From Hormiphora californensis (taxonomy: Eukaryota > Ctenophora > Tentaculata > Cydippida > Pleurobrachiidae): a stretch of 64,000 bases of DNA. The translations under genes were made by a program, and so were the position numbers. The stretch is taken from positions 5,809,340-5,873,339 of the forward strand of contig CM035361.1 of the NCBI GenBank assembly GCA_020137815.1, in the 5' to 3' direction. Positions within the stretch are counted from its first letter, which is position 1. Each line of letters starts with the position of its first letter. A model generated the notes under the pieces. It was given only the letters and a program-made list of their open reading frames with translations, was not told where the DNA came from and did no database searches. Shown here one piece after another: positions 24,148 to 35,166 of the stretch.

Positions 24148-25201
24148 TAGAAAGATTGACAAAAAGTGGGAATAGTCAAAATTAATTATCCAATTAATTA
24201 TAAGTAATTAAAATTTTGCCCCTGCACAATTTTGTTTGCCCCTGCACAATTTTTGCAACTTTGATATTCAAACTGTGGCCACACCGTTTGAAATTTCGAA
24301 ATGAAACTTTGTATGTATGTTCTAGTAGTATAAATACGAGTCATAACGGAGCCGGATTTTTGATTTTCTAATTAATCAATTAATAATAATCAATTAAAAC
24401 TTTTGCCCCTGCACAGTTTTGGCAAATTTGATATTCAAACTTTGAGCCTTTGTGAAAGTTTCTTACAGTTGCTGGCGATAGACTCGATAGAGTTCGATTA
24501 ATTTACCATGACAACGGAGTTGGTTACCATAGTAACCAGGGAATTCGTTGTAAAATAGTCCTTTCTTGCTATAAACAATATAGTTAACGTGTAGCACACG
24601 CCACAAAAGTTTTAAATTTAAGTTTTTGGGTGAAAAATAAATGGACTTTAACAATCGAAACAAAGTGTGCCATTAGATCCTGAACCGAGAAACGAATATT
24701 TGTCAAATCGAATTTTGTTTAATGCGCCCCCGGTTCCCATTATTAAATATCGGACTGTATGTTACCAACTTCGGGTCGGACGAGGGGAAGCTTGCCTTTT
24801 GCGAACATATACAAAGTTTCATTTCGGAAAAACAAACGGTTTGGCCACAGTTTGAATATCAAAGTTGCAAAAAATGTGCAGGGGCAAACAAAATTGTGCA
24901 GGGGCAAAAGTTTTAATTACTTATAATTAATTAATTAAGTAAAAAATCAGAAATCCGGCTCTTTTATGACTCGTAGTTATACTACTAGAACATGCATTCA
25001 AAGTCTCATTTCGAAATATCAAACGGTGTGGCCACAGTTCGACTATCAAATTTACCAAAAATGTGCAGGGGCAACATTTGCCGCAAATGTGCAGGGGCAA
25101 AATGTGCAGGGGCAAAATTTTAATTGCTTATAATTAATTGGATAATTAATTTTGACTATTCCCAATTTTTGTCGATCTTTCTATATGCATGAACTACATT
25201 A

Positions 25202-25958
25202 CAGTCGGACCCCGATTTAAGGGCCCCCGATTTAGTGGCACCCCGATTTAGGGACAGGATTTTTTTCCCCCAAAAATTTTTTGAATTTTTTTTGTGAAAT
25301 TTTTTGTGAAATTTTTTTGAAAATTTTTCAAAAAAATACCAGCCACGTCCGAATCGTGTTTCGAATCAGTGAATCTTATCGCATGTCCTGCTGCTAATCA
25401 GACGGTTCGGAACCAACCGATACGTGATCCCCATGGGGCCATTGAATAACAAGTTCACCAAGCGTCAAAATTTCGATTCGATGGGGATCACGTTTCGATT
25501 CGTTCCGAACCGTCTAATTAGCAGCAGGACATACGATAAGATGCACCGATTCGAAACACGAAATTTTGATACTTCCTCACCCGCTTAGGGTGCCCCGATT
25601 CGGCATGGTATCACGTATCGGTTCGTTTCGAATCCGCTAATTAGACAGGACATCCAGTAAGCTGCACCGATTCGAAACACAAATCGGCCAGGCTGGTATA
25701 ACTTAGAAACATTTTCAAATTTTTTTGAAAAAAAAAACTATTTTATATTTTTCTATTTCTAATCAGAAATGATGATGTCATCAATACATGAATATTGCAG
25801 ATAACAGTTAGAGGTGTCTTTAGTCTTAATAATATAGCATTTTGGGCATAAAATATATTTTTATGGGCCAAATATGGCTCACCCCGATTTAGTGGACACC
25901 CCGATTTAGTGGACAAGACCCTTTCCCCCGAGGGTGTCCCTAAATCGGGGTCCGACTG
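25202..25958. mobile_element. pogo-type MITE P3 with TA duplication
   Basis: Ends CAGTCGGACCCCGATTTA and GGGGTCCGACTG with TA on both sides. The empty site in the opposite arm is near 23142-23156 (TTGTAGTAATGTAGTTC). Interior as in P1 and P2. Confidence 0.85.
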
Positions 25959-26679
25959 TACTACAAAATGTTAGGTCGTTATTTATAGCAGAACAGAAAA
26001 TATACCATTTTGAAAATGATTTTCAGGAAATGTGCAGGGGGTCGAAATCAGCGGTGCAGGGGCAAGATGGTGCAGGGGCAAAATTTTAATTAATTATAAT
26101 TAATTAGTTAAATTAAAAACAAGAAATCCAGCCTTTTTATGACTCGTAGTTATACTACTAGAACATGCATACAAAGTTTCATTTCGAAAAAACAAACGGT
26201 TTGGCCACAGTTTGAATATCAAATTTGCAAAAAATGTGCAGGGGCAAATGTGCAGGGGTTTTTTCCAAAAAAGTGCAGGGGGCCCTAAAAAAGTCCATTT
26301 TTGCATGCCTATAACTAATTAATTAATTAATTTTCAATACTCCCACTTTTCGAATATCATTTTTTATGATTGAAGAACATTCCTACAAAGTTTCAAGTCG
26401 ATATTTCAAGCAGAACGGAAGATAAACCATGTGCAGGGGCACGCGTGCAGGGGCAAAAAATCGAAATGTGCAGGGGCAATGTGCAGGGGCAAATTTTGAT
26501 AGCTTATAATTAATTAATTAATTAAAAAATCAAAAATCCGGCCACGTTATGACACGTAGTTATACTACTAGAACATGCCTACAAAATTTCAGGTCGATAT
26601 CTCAAACGATGTGGCCGCAATCGCTGCCTGAAATTTGCCCCCACCCCCCAGAAAATCTTCGGATCGGCTGCAATATAGG

Positions 26680-26875
26680 GCCGTCACTTTTGGGGTTTTG
26701 TGCAGGGGCAAAATTTTTTTTTTGTTTTTTCGGTTTTCTTCGATTTTCTTCGGGTCGGAGGTGCCTGCCGGCACCTAAATAGGGCCGGCTTTTTGGATTT
26801 GGTGCAGGGGCAAAAAAATTTTTTCTTCGTTTTTTCTGTTTTCTTCGGGTCGGAGGTGCCTGCCGGCACCTAAAT
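26680..26875. repeat. Tandem GGTGCCTGCCGGCACC repeat
   Basis: Two units of about 115 bp. Each has GGGTCGGAGGTGCCTGCC, AAATAGGGCCG, TTTGGTGCAGGGGCAAAA and a T-rich TTTTCTTCG tract. The same unit is at 21487-21560, 30765-30842 and in several copies at 40770-41145. The palindrome GGTGCCGGCAGGCACC is its most constant part. Confidence 0.7.
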
Positions 26876-26876
26876 A

Positions 26877-27318
26877 CCCTCATTCAAGGTTACTGGTGTT
26901 TCCGGAGCTCTACTACCCCTGGAAGTGTGTTTTTTGCATCAAAACTGCCAGAAGGAATTTTTTGCTGGTGTTGAGACTTTGCCAGAATGTTTTATAGGTA
27001 TTTTCTATGTCAATTCCAAAGTTTCATGATGATTGGATGTGTGGTTTAGTCACCAAGTTCCAAATAAACTGGCTAGAAAGACCCAAAAACAGCTCAAAAA
27101 CGACAAAAATTGATATTTTAGAGTCTTTCCAGGCACTTTTTCGAAATTTTCAGTTCATCCAATCATCATGAAACTTTGAAATTGACATAGAAAATACCCA
27201 AAAAACATTCTAGCAAAGTCTCAACACCAGCAAAAAATTCCTTCTGGCGGTTTTGATGCAAAAAACACACTTCCAGGGGTAGTAGAGCTCCGAAAACACC
27301 AGGAACCTTGAATGAGGG
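26877..27318. mobile_element. 442-bp fold-back MITE with TA duplication
   Basis: The left end CCCTCATTCAAGGTTACTGG mirrors the right end CCAGGAACCTTGAATGAGGG. TA flanks both sides (26875-26876, 27319-27320). The inverted arms are about 170 bp and highly similar, with a spacer near 27050-27120. Non-coding. Confidence 0.85.
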
Positions 27319-27455
27319 TATAAGGTAGTCCAAGTATGAAGTTTCATAAGCTAATTTTATCAACTTTTTTTCTGGGTGAAGCCCAACGCTTGTAAAGATC
27401 CCATATGAACACCCTGTATAGGTTCAGAAAATGATTCGTTTCCCTTTTACTACAG

Positions 27456-27991
27456 GTTGGATGCCGGTAGTTAAAAACCAGATAATCACCCACAACTTTG
27501 AACGTTCCAGTATCCGGGTGCTCTCCAAATCTTTAAGTACAATCCAACTGGCAGTTGGAAAAACCGGGGAAAGCGTGCCATTTTCAGCACTCGCAGTTAT
27601 CTACAAAAGTCCGGCGTTGATAGAGTTTGTTTTAGCAAACTGTGACAAGATCTCTAACATTGCCGTCCCTACCGCTGCCCAGAATTATATCTGGAGGTTC
27701 AGTAAAACACAAACAAGTCTATCGGCAATTCTGGAAGGCACCGATATCGCATTGCATGTAAGTAAAACATGAAAAGGCTTTTGTCAAAAGCTCACCCTCC
27801 TCTTACTTTGTTTGAGTAACTTCATTTTAAGAAGTCGTCGGGTACCAAGCAGGTTTGTTGACCTAGTCTTACCATTTTATAGGTTGTTTTTAAGGAGTGT
27901 GTACCACTTTGGGAAGGAGATACGGTTGATTGGATACAATTTTTAGATCTATCTGCAGAAGGTCTTATGTATCAGGTTTTGAACTACTACA
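27456..27991 (+). CDS. Module A4, divergent copy on two exons (27456-27757, 27883-27991)
   Basis: Exon 1 follows TACTACAG and ends before GTAAGT; exon 2 follows TTTATAG and ends before GTAAGT. Phases are 1 in, 0 at the internal intron, 1 out. Thus the pair has the same outer phases as A1-A3. The translation begins WMPVVKNQIITHNFERSSI, and has NYIWRFSKTQTSL where A1-A3 have KIWTITKTETTL, and KECVPLWEGDTVDWIQFL where they have SRCVTRWSGDV. Two of the three cysteines remain (ANCDK, KECVP); the ITCNN cysteine is replaced. It is a diverged member of the same module family with an extra intron, probably in the same gene. Confidence 0.75.
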
Positions 27992-29054
27992 GTAAGTTTA
28001 TCGGATTATAATATTAAAGTTGGCATATTTTATGGGGTTGGGGGCTTAAGGGTACACCTGGCGTTTTTCATCATCGAGTGCCCAACCAAATGACTTCACC
28101 AGGGTTTAGGCCATACCAAATGGACCTCAAATATGCAATTTTAGCCCTAAATTCGAATTCATATTTTTGCTACAGCCATCTCTGGATGAAAATTTATCCA
28201 TTTCATTATGCACAATGCACAGGCTTTGGTTACGAAGTTACCCCTTGCCAGCGTGTGCACGCGAAGGTCGCCCGGCGACAGAGTGTGAGGTGTCTTCGAT
28301 ACCAAGCACAGGCTTGTGTAACAAAAAGGGGCGTTTTTATAGCTTATTGTTCATCATAACCTGAAATAAATAATTTTCATTACTTTCACAAAGGCTCAAA
28401 GTTTGAATATCAAATTTGCCAAAACTGTGCAGGGGCAAATTGGTGCAGGGGCAAAAGTTTTAATTGATTATAATTAATTAATTAATTAGAAAATCAAAAA
28501 TCCGGCTCCGTTATGACTCGTAGTTATACTACTAGAACATACATGCAAAGTTTCATTTCGAAATTTCAAACGGTGTGGCCACAGTTTGAATATCAAAGTT
28601 GCAAAAAATGTGCAGGGGCAAACAAAATGGTGCAGGGGCAAATGTTCAGGGGAAAATTGCACAAATTGTGCAGGGGCAAATTTTAATTAATTTGCCTATA
28701 ATTAATTACCTAATTGATATATTAATCATACGGCTCTTCTAGTACTCGTAGTTATGCTACTAGAACATGCATAGAAAGTTTCGTGTCAAAATATTAAACG
28801 GTGTGGACACAGTTCGATCGCAATTTTGGTGCAAGGGCAGCCCCTGAACCATTTGCCCTTGCACATTGCCTGCCCCTGCACCAAATTCCATTTTTTGCAC
28901 GGCTCTAACTAACTAATTAATTAATTTTGACTATTCCCACTTTTCGAACATCATCTTTTATGATTGAAGAACATTCCTACAAAGTTTCAAGTCGATATTT
29001 TAAGCAGAACGGAAAATAGAATTTTGTGCAGGGGCGCGGTGCAGGGGACAGAAC

Positions 29055-30531
29055 GGTAGTATGAAAGATTAGGTCGTGGCGATCGCCATTCGCCAAATGT
29101 TGGCGACTCTTGGCGGTATCGCCACGTGGCGATGGTATGAAGTCTGAAAAAAACATGCGCAACATATTTATCGCCGAATGGCGCCATTTGGCGATAAGAA
29201 TAGCAAATTTTCAATGCTTTCCAAAATATGACCCTCGCCACTCGGCGCCGCGTGGCGCCATTTGGCGAAAAAATCGCCAATTGGCGCCGAACGGCGCCAA
29301 ATGTCGCCAGTTGGCGCTAAACGTCGCCATTTGGCGCCAAATGTCGCCATCTGGCGCCAAACGTCGCCATTTGGCGCCAAATGTCGCCATATGGCGCCAA
29401 ATTTTTGTCAAACGTTTGTCGCCAAACGTCGCCATATGGCGCCACTTGGCGCCGAACATCGCCATTTGGCGCCAAATGTCGCCATATGGCGCCAAGTGGC
29501 GACATATGGCGCAAACTGTTTGTCAAATGTTAGTCGCCATTTGTCGCCATCTGGCGCCAAACGTCGCCATTTGGCGCCAAATGTCGCCATATGGCGTCAA
29601 GTGGCGACAAATGGCGCTATATGGCGACGTTTGGCGCCAAATGGCGACAAACATTTGACAAAAATTTGGTGCCATATGGCGACATTTGGCGCCAAATGGC
29701 GACGTTTGGCGCCAAATGGCGACGTTCGGCGCCAATTGGCGACAAATGGCGCCATATAGCGACGTTTGGCGACAAAAATTTGACAAAAATTTGGCGCTAT
29801 ATGGCCACATTTGGCGCCAAATGGCGACGTTAGGCGCCAAATGGCGACAAATGGCGCCATATGGCGACAATCGTTTGACAAACATTTGTCGCCATATGGC
29901 GCCAAATGGCGACAAACGGCGCCATTTGGCGAATTAATCGCCAGTTGGCGCCACGTGGCGCAGAACGGCGAGTGTCCTACTTTGAAAACCAATAAAAATA
30001 TTATTGATACATCGACAATTTGCGCCAAATGGCGATGTTTGGCGATGAGTATCGCCAAGTGTTGCCAAACGGCGCCATATGGCGAAAAATTCGCCGAATG
30101 GCGCCATTGGCGCCACTTTGTGACGATTGGCGCCAAACGGCGCCATTTGGCGACGAATGGCGCCAGATGTCGCCAAACGGCGCCATTTGGCGACTTGATC
30201 TCCTGATCACTTAATGGCGCCAAATGGCGCCATTTGGCGATAAAAATTTTGCGCATGTTTTTTTTCAGACTTCATACCATCGCCACGTGGCGATACCGCC
30301 AAGAGTCGCCAACATTTGGCGAATGGCGATCGCCACTGGCGCCACGTGGCGCCAGATTTGGCGCCATTTGGCGCCAGAAATGGCGCCATTTGGCGATAGT
30401 GCGCACTCGCCACATTTTGGCGCCAAATGGCGCCATTTGTTCGCCACGTGGCGCCATTTGGCGAATATGATGGCGCCATTTGGCGCCATATGGCGCCATT
30501 TGGCGCGCACGACCTAATCTTTCATACTACC
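29055..30531. mobile_element. DNA element with 8-bp TSD, interior a self-complementary 20-bp repeat
   Basis: Inverted ends GGTAGTATGAAAGATTAGG..CGTG (left) and CACG..CCTAATCTTTCATACTACC (right). The 8-bp duplication GACAGAAC lies at 29047-29054 and 30532-30539. The empty site GGGGACAGAACACGCCATG is at about 20467-20485. The inside is nearly all copies of GTCGCCATTTGGCGCCAAAT, in one orientation on the left and inverted on the right. An 8-bp duplication fits hAT or related superfamilies; the family is inference. Long open frames on both strands here arise from the repeat and are not genes. Confidence 0.85.
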
Positions 30532-30914
30532 GACAGAACACGCAATGTGCAGGGGCACGGTGCCCCTGCACCGTTTTTAATTACCTATAATTAATTAATT
30601 AATTAAAAATTCAAAAATCCGCCAACGTCATGACACAAAGGAATACTACAAGAACATGCCTACAAAATTTCAAGTCGATATCTCAAACGGTGTGGCCACA
30701 ATCGTTGACATGTTTTTTGTCCCCCCCCCCCCCCCCAAAAAAGACTTTTCTTTGTTCTTAATAGGGCCGGCATTTTTGGGTTTTTGTGCAGGGGCAAAAA
30801 ATTTTTTTTTTCGTTTTTTCTGTTTTCTTCGGGTCGGAGGTTGGTGATGCCATCACCTCTCTGCGAGAGGTGATAGAAGCGGTATGCTAAAAGTGTGCGC
30901 GTTGGAGCCATTTT

Positions 30915-31767
30915 GGGGGGGGGCCGGCTGAAGTTTTTGAAGTTTTTGAAGTCAACTTCAAAAACTTCAAAGAGAAACTTAGGGTGGAAAACTTCAAAAA
31001 CTTCAAAAACTTCAAAAACTTCAAAAACTCATATCTCCTAAACCGTTGGAGATAGGCCCTATGTTGCTTCATAACTCTTATATAAACTTGCATATTCCGA
31101 ACAAGATGCACCCCTTTAAAAAGCCTATAGTCACTCATAAACCATTAAAACTGGTCTAGCCCAAAAAAGTCATGCACACACACAAAATTATGAAAATATC
31201 CCATTATCCCTCGAATTAGATGAGGTGGAGACTTCATTTTGGCACGTACCCCCCCCCCCCCCCCCCCCATAACTCGAGGCCGCTGATGATTTTGGTGACC
31301 ATATTTTTTTCACTACTCCCTTCATAAAAAAATTGCATTTTGTGAAACTGGCAAAAAGGGTGTGGCCCCCAAAAAATTTTGAAAATTCACTTCATAATTT
31401 TTAAACACTTTCTTAGCATTTTCTAGGCAATATTTTGAGTTATAGAATGAAAATAAAATCTGTTTTTACAAAAAATTTAAATTTTTTACACCAAATTGTG
31501 TCATGGATTTCATGGTTAGGAATCATTGTAAATATCCTAATTTGTGGTAGAAAAAGTGCAGACAAGTACGGATAACTTTGCCACAATATGTATTAAGTAT
31601 GAAACTAACCTAAACAAGTGAAATAATAGTCACTGATAGCATAAAAAAGTAGTTTAGAGTTTTTGAAGTTTTTGAAGTTTTTGAAGTCAACTTCAAAAAC
31701 TTCAAAAACTCAAAAAGTAGGGTGGAAAACTTCAAACTTCAAAAACTTCAGCCGGCCCCCCCCCCCC
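30915..31767. mobile_element. Fold-back element with poly-G ends and AAGTTTTTG repeats
   Basis: The left end G-run then CCGGCTGAAGTTTTTGAAG is mirrored by CTTCAAAAACTTCAGCCGG then a C-run. Both ends have stacked copies of GAAGTTTTT. ATTTT lies next to each end, a possible target duplication. The middle (31030-31640) is unique non-coding sequence with a second C-run at 31250-31268. Confidence 0.75.
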
Positions 31768-31946
31768 ATTTTGCGCTCAACCGCATATTCACCACGCTTT
31801 TTGGTCCCGCGCGCTACATCCATGTGTCTCCTTGGTCAATCTGTGACCGTGCCACGTGAAAGTAGGGCGTGGGGCCAAAACGTGATGTGAATATGTGATT
31901 ATATGTACTTACATGTTGTGTTGAACTAATATCCCTTCCTCCGCAG

Positions 31947-32026
31947 GTACGAAAAGAAGTCTCAAGTCTGTAGTAGATGTGCTGTCCAATCATCTGCATC
32001 ATTTACAACAATCACCTGACTCCTGA
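31947..32026 (+). CDS. Candidate terminal exon T1
   Basis: After CCTCCGCAG an exon in phase 1 reads (G)TKRSLKSVVDVLSNHLHHL.. to a TGA at 32024-32026, 26 codons. It is charged and Ser-rich as in a short cytoplasmic tail. A duplicate follows at 32190. A second frame is also open for 23 codons, so the reading frame is uncertain. No transmembrane exon was found between A4 and here. Confidence 0.35.
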
Positions 32027-32189
32027 GTAAGAAAAGTAAGTTAGGAACATTAATTATGCTGCCAGACCAATCCTAATGAACCGAAAAACCACCCCGCAAC
32101 ACCAACCTCCACATCTAACGTCAACCTCTGAATCTAACTTACATGTTGTGCTGTAGTAGATATCGTTAATGACATCACTTCCTCCACAG

Positions 32190-32239
32190 GTACAAAAAGA
32201 AGTGCTGTCCAATCATCACAACAGTCAACAACCACCTAA
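32190..32239 (+). CDS. Candidate terminal exon T2 (duplicate of T1)
   Basis: After CCTCCACAG, phase 1 reads (G)TKRSAVQSSQQSTTT and TAA at 32237-32239. The preceding intron sequence (ACTTACATGTTGTG, CTTCCTCC) is also shared with T1, showing a tandem duplication of about 240 bp. Exons T1 and T2 could be alternative 3' ends. Confidence 0.3.
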
Positions 32240-32534
32240 ACAGGATGAGATGTATCATGTAGAGAAAGGAAGAAAGACAGAAGGAACGTTTTATTATTTG
32301 AATTGACTTTACATTTGTAAAGGAAGGGGTATGTGAGTGTGGGCGAGTGTTTTATTAAATTATTTAGTAAATGTTTCTGGGAGAACATTATATTGTAATG
32401 TATTTTATCTTTGATTTTTAGGTCAAAATCGGCCGACATTTACTATAATATGGCGTGTAAACTTTTTCTCCGTGTATGTCAGGGTTCAGAGGGCAGAGAG
32501 TGGGGAATAATTAATGAACACGGCCCACACAAAC

Positions 32535-32812
<278 letters not shown>

Positions 32813-32814
32813 AT

Positions 32815-33900
32815 ATAGCGGGTCAATATGTGTAGGTGTGTTATCTAGATATTTTTATCCTGATTTGAGAGAGACTGTATATTTCATTATTGCTGAAGAG
32901 TTTTCGCTATCGAAACATTGTCCAATTTGAACTAACTTGTTTCTTTTTGTCAACAGATTTAGGAAGATTTTCAACTTACATCGGAACCGACTAACCTGTT
33001 GTAATATATATGCAGTGGTACCGTGCCTCAGCCAGCGATGCTTACTCCGGTAGATTATCAGGCCATAATCAGGTCATTCCACTGTGCACGATTCTCCAGG
33101 ATAAATAAAACTGCAACTGATCAGATACCGGGGGAGGGGTTCTTTTCTCTTGGTGTCCTAGTGGGCGGAACCATATTACAGTATTTAAAATGATCACGCA
33201 GTGCATTGTTTCAGTCAGCATTGTAAAATTTTCTTGCAATAATAAGATTTTCACTCCATTGTGCCTAAATTGCCACAAAATGAATTGATATAAAGTCAAT
33301 AATGTGACAATTCTGAGATGTGAAAATAATAGTGAAAATAACAGGAATATAACGGGCTTCAAACGTATTGCCTTGAGAAAAAAAAACAATTAGGGTCGGG
33401 GTTCAGGTTCAGTTTCAATTACTACATCAAGAGTTAATAATTACCTTGGATTGGTCAGAGAATGGATTAAATGATGGGTCACGATGAAAGGGAAGGAACA
33501 CGGTAGACACTCTCAGCTGTTTAGTAAGTCTAAAGGTCCTGAGGGAGTATATGGTTACTTAGCTAGAAACCTCTCTCCGACATGGCGGAGCTAAGAGTTG
33601 AAACTCTGGTGACGCACTCACTCATTTGACTTCACAGTTCATACTTCATCAACCGGGGTTTGCCAAGCGGGCTGAGTGTAAGATGTGAATGCGTCACCAA
33701 TAGATTATGATTCAGAGATTAACATTAGTTTACAAAATGTAATTTATTTCAGAGTTATACAAAAAACGAACTGAATTACACCATTCGCAATGTACTGTCT
33801 ATTGGCAATGTCTATATGTATGGGGAGGCTCTGCATTTCTCTAGCATCATTCTCCATCTGGTCATCCCGTCATCTCTCCCAATTCCTTTACATAATATAA
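32815..33900. other. No feature recognised
   Basis: Unique-looking AT-rich sequence without a supportable exon. AATAAA occurs at about 33103 and could serve as a polyadenylation signal, but nothing ties it to a transcript. Confidence 0.4.
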
Positions 33901-33902
33901 TA

Positions 33903-34057
33903 CAGTCGGACCCCGATTTAACGGTCCCCGATTTAACGGTCCCCGATTTAACGGCACCCCGATTTAACGGCAGGATAATCTTCCCCCGATATAGGAAATT
34001 AACAGTATTTGACCCCGATTTAGCGGACACCCCGATTTAACGGACAAAACCCTTCCC
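33903..34057. mobile_element. Truncated pogo-type element (left end plus subterminal repeats)
   Basis: Starts TA-CAGTCGGACCCCGATTTA and carries five copies of CCCCGATTTAACGG, then CCCTTCCCCCGAGG, where similarity stops. The right terminus is missing. Confidence 0.75.
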
Positions 34058-35166
34058 CCGAGGGGAAGTGGTAAAACCACTTGTTTTCATTTGTAATATA
34101 ATACATTATGGAAATATAAAAGCGCAGATTCATAATTTCATTCTCTCAGTCCAAATATCATCCATAGTTATCTTTTGACTCCTTGACCGAAGCTGCAGCA
34201 GATTCTTTAAGTGCGACTGAATCACCTGTGGGACAGAAGAAGATCGGAAGACTGGATGTTGTATACTGGTTGTAAAGTCGTAACAATAAAAACATGCAAT
34301 TGACTCACCTCATTTCAAAGTGACGAGATCTGTATCCACCTGATGTAGCTTGTATTCTTGTGTCAGCACTCAGCTCAAGATATCCCCATAAAGCCTCCCT
34401 CCCTCTGAATACCAATGGTATCCACTATCCAGTCTAGAACTGGGACATTATTTTTCTACGTCACTTGGGACGGCGCTCCATGGAATGGTAGCTCTAGAAG
34501 CAAAGTAGGTTAGTTAATTCCTGGCTACCAAAGATTTAGTGATGGTGGAGCATCTTGGAACATCAGATCATCATTTGCATTATCTTCTTCATCAATTGAA
34601 CGTTACCATGGCTAGAGGAATGAAGGTTTTAACTTCCGCATCTCTGACACACTTTACACTGTCCATACCCTAATATAAATGCTTTACAGAACTCATGTTT
34701 TTACTGGACATCAGGTTGAAAAACGAAACACAGCTCCTACACTGATTGGCAACGCCAATTTGGCATCACTTTTCGGCAGCCAAGGAGAAGCTGCTGTTGA
34801 AATTTGAAAAAAAGGAACGAAAAATGTGAAAATTTCTTTGAGTTGAATTCAAAACTTTATTTTCAGCTCTAAAAATATATTTCTACGCTGCGAAGCAAGG
34901 AAATTAAATGTAGCGCGCGAGAAAAATGGCCAATTCTGTGAAACGCCGCCGCCGGTTTGGTGTGCGCGTGGCGATTTTTGACGCGCGCATGATTTTCTTG
35001 AAATTCATGCTGCAAATCAGCCAGATTTCGGTTCCAAGATTTCAAAAATACCCTTTTTTTGCGAAAAAGATTGCAGACTTCTATCTGAGCATAGCGATCT
35101 GATACTATCAAGATATTCTAAAGTCTGTCTGGCACATCGACCACCGCAGAGGGTATTCTTGCGTCC
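34058..35166. other. No feature recognised
   Basis: No exon or repeat family could be supported. Sequence around 34860-35110 is open on the minus strand for 80 codons but has no splice context or familiar motif. Confidence 0.4.

Larger units (their letters stand above)
19980..30840. repeat. Large palindromic repeat complex (GTGCAGGGGC / TTAATTAATTAA family)
   Basis: Built from units of roughly 190-210 bp. Each has ACTAGAACATGC, CAAAGTTTCA, GGTGTGGCCACAGTTTGA, runs of TGCAGGGGCAAA, TTAATTAATTA, TCCGGC and GACTCGTAGTTATACTAC. Units from about 21.4-24.6 kb are inverted relative to about 24.7-26.8 kb, forming a palindrome of several kilobases centred near 24.7 kb. Further units lie at 20.0-20.7, 28.4-29.0 and 30.5-30.8 kb. 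A block at about 20990-21455 recurs in part inverted at 24470-24600 and direct at 28190-28500. Poly-C/G runs occur at about 20650, 21611 and 30721. No gene is supported except A4 (27456-27991). Confidence 0.75.

Noticed and set aside
29110-30256. Long overlapping frames on both strands (up to 219 codons) of the MATFGAKWRRLAPNGD type
   Set aside because: They arise from a self-complementary 20-bp repeat lacking stop triplets; all frames are open and no splice or start context exists.
29050-30540. CRISPR-like or tandem regulatory array
   Set aside because: No unique spacers between repeats; eukaryotic context with transposon ends and target duplication.
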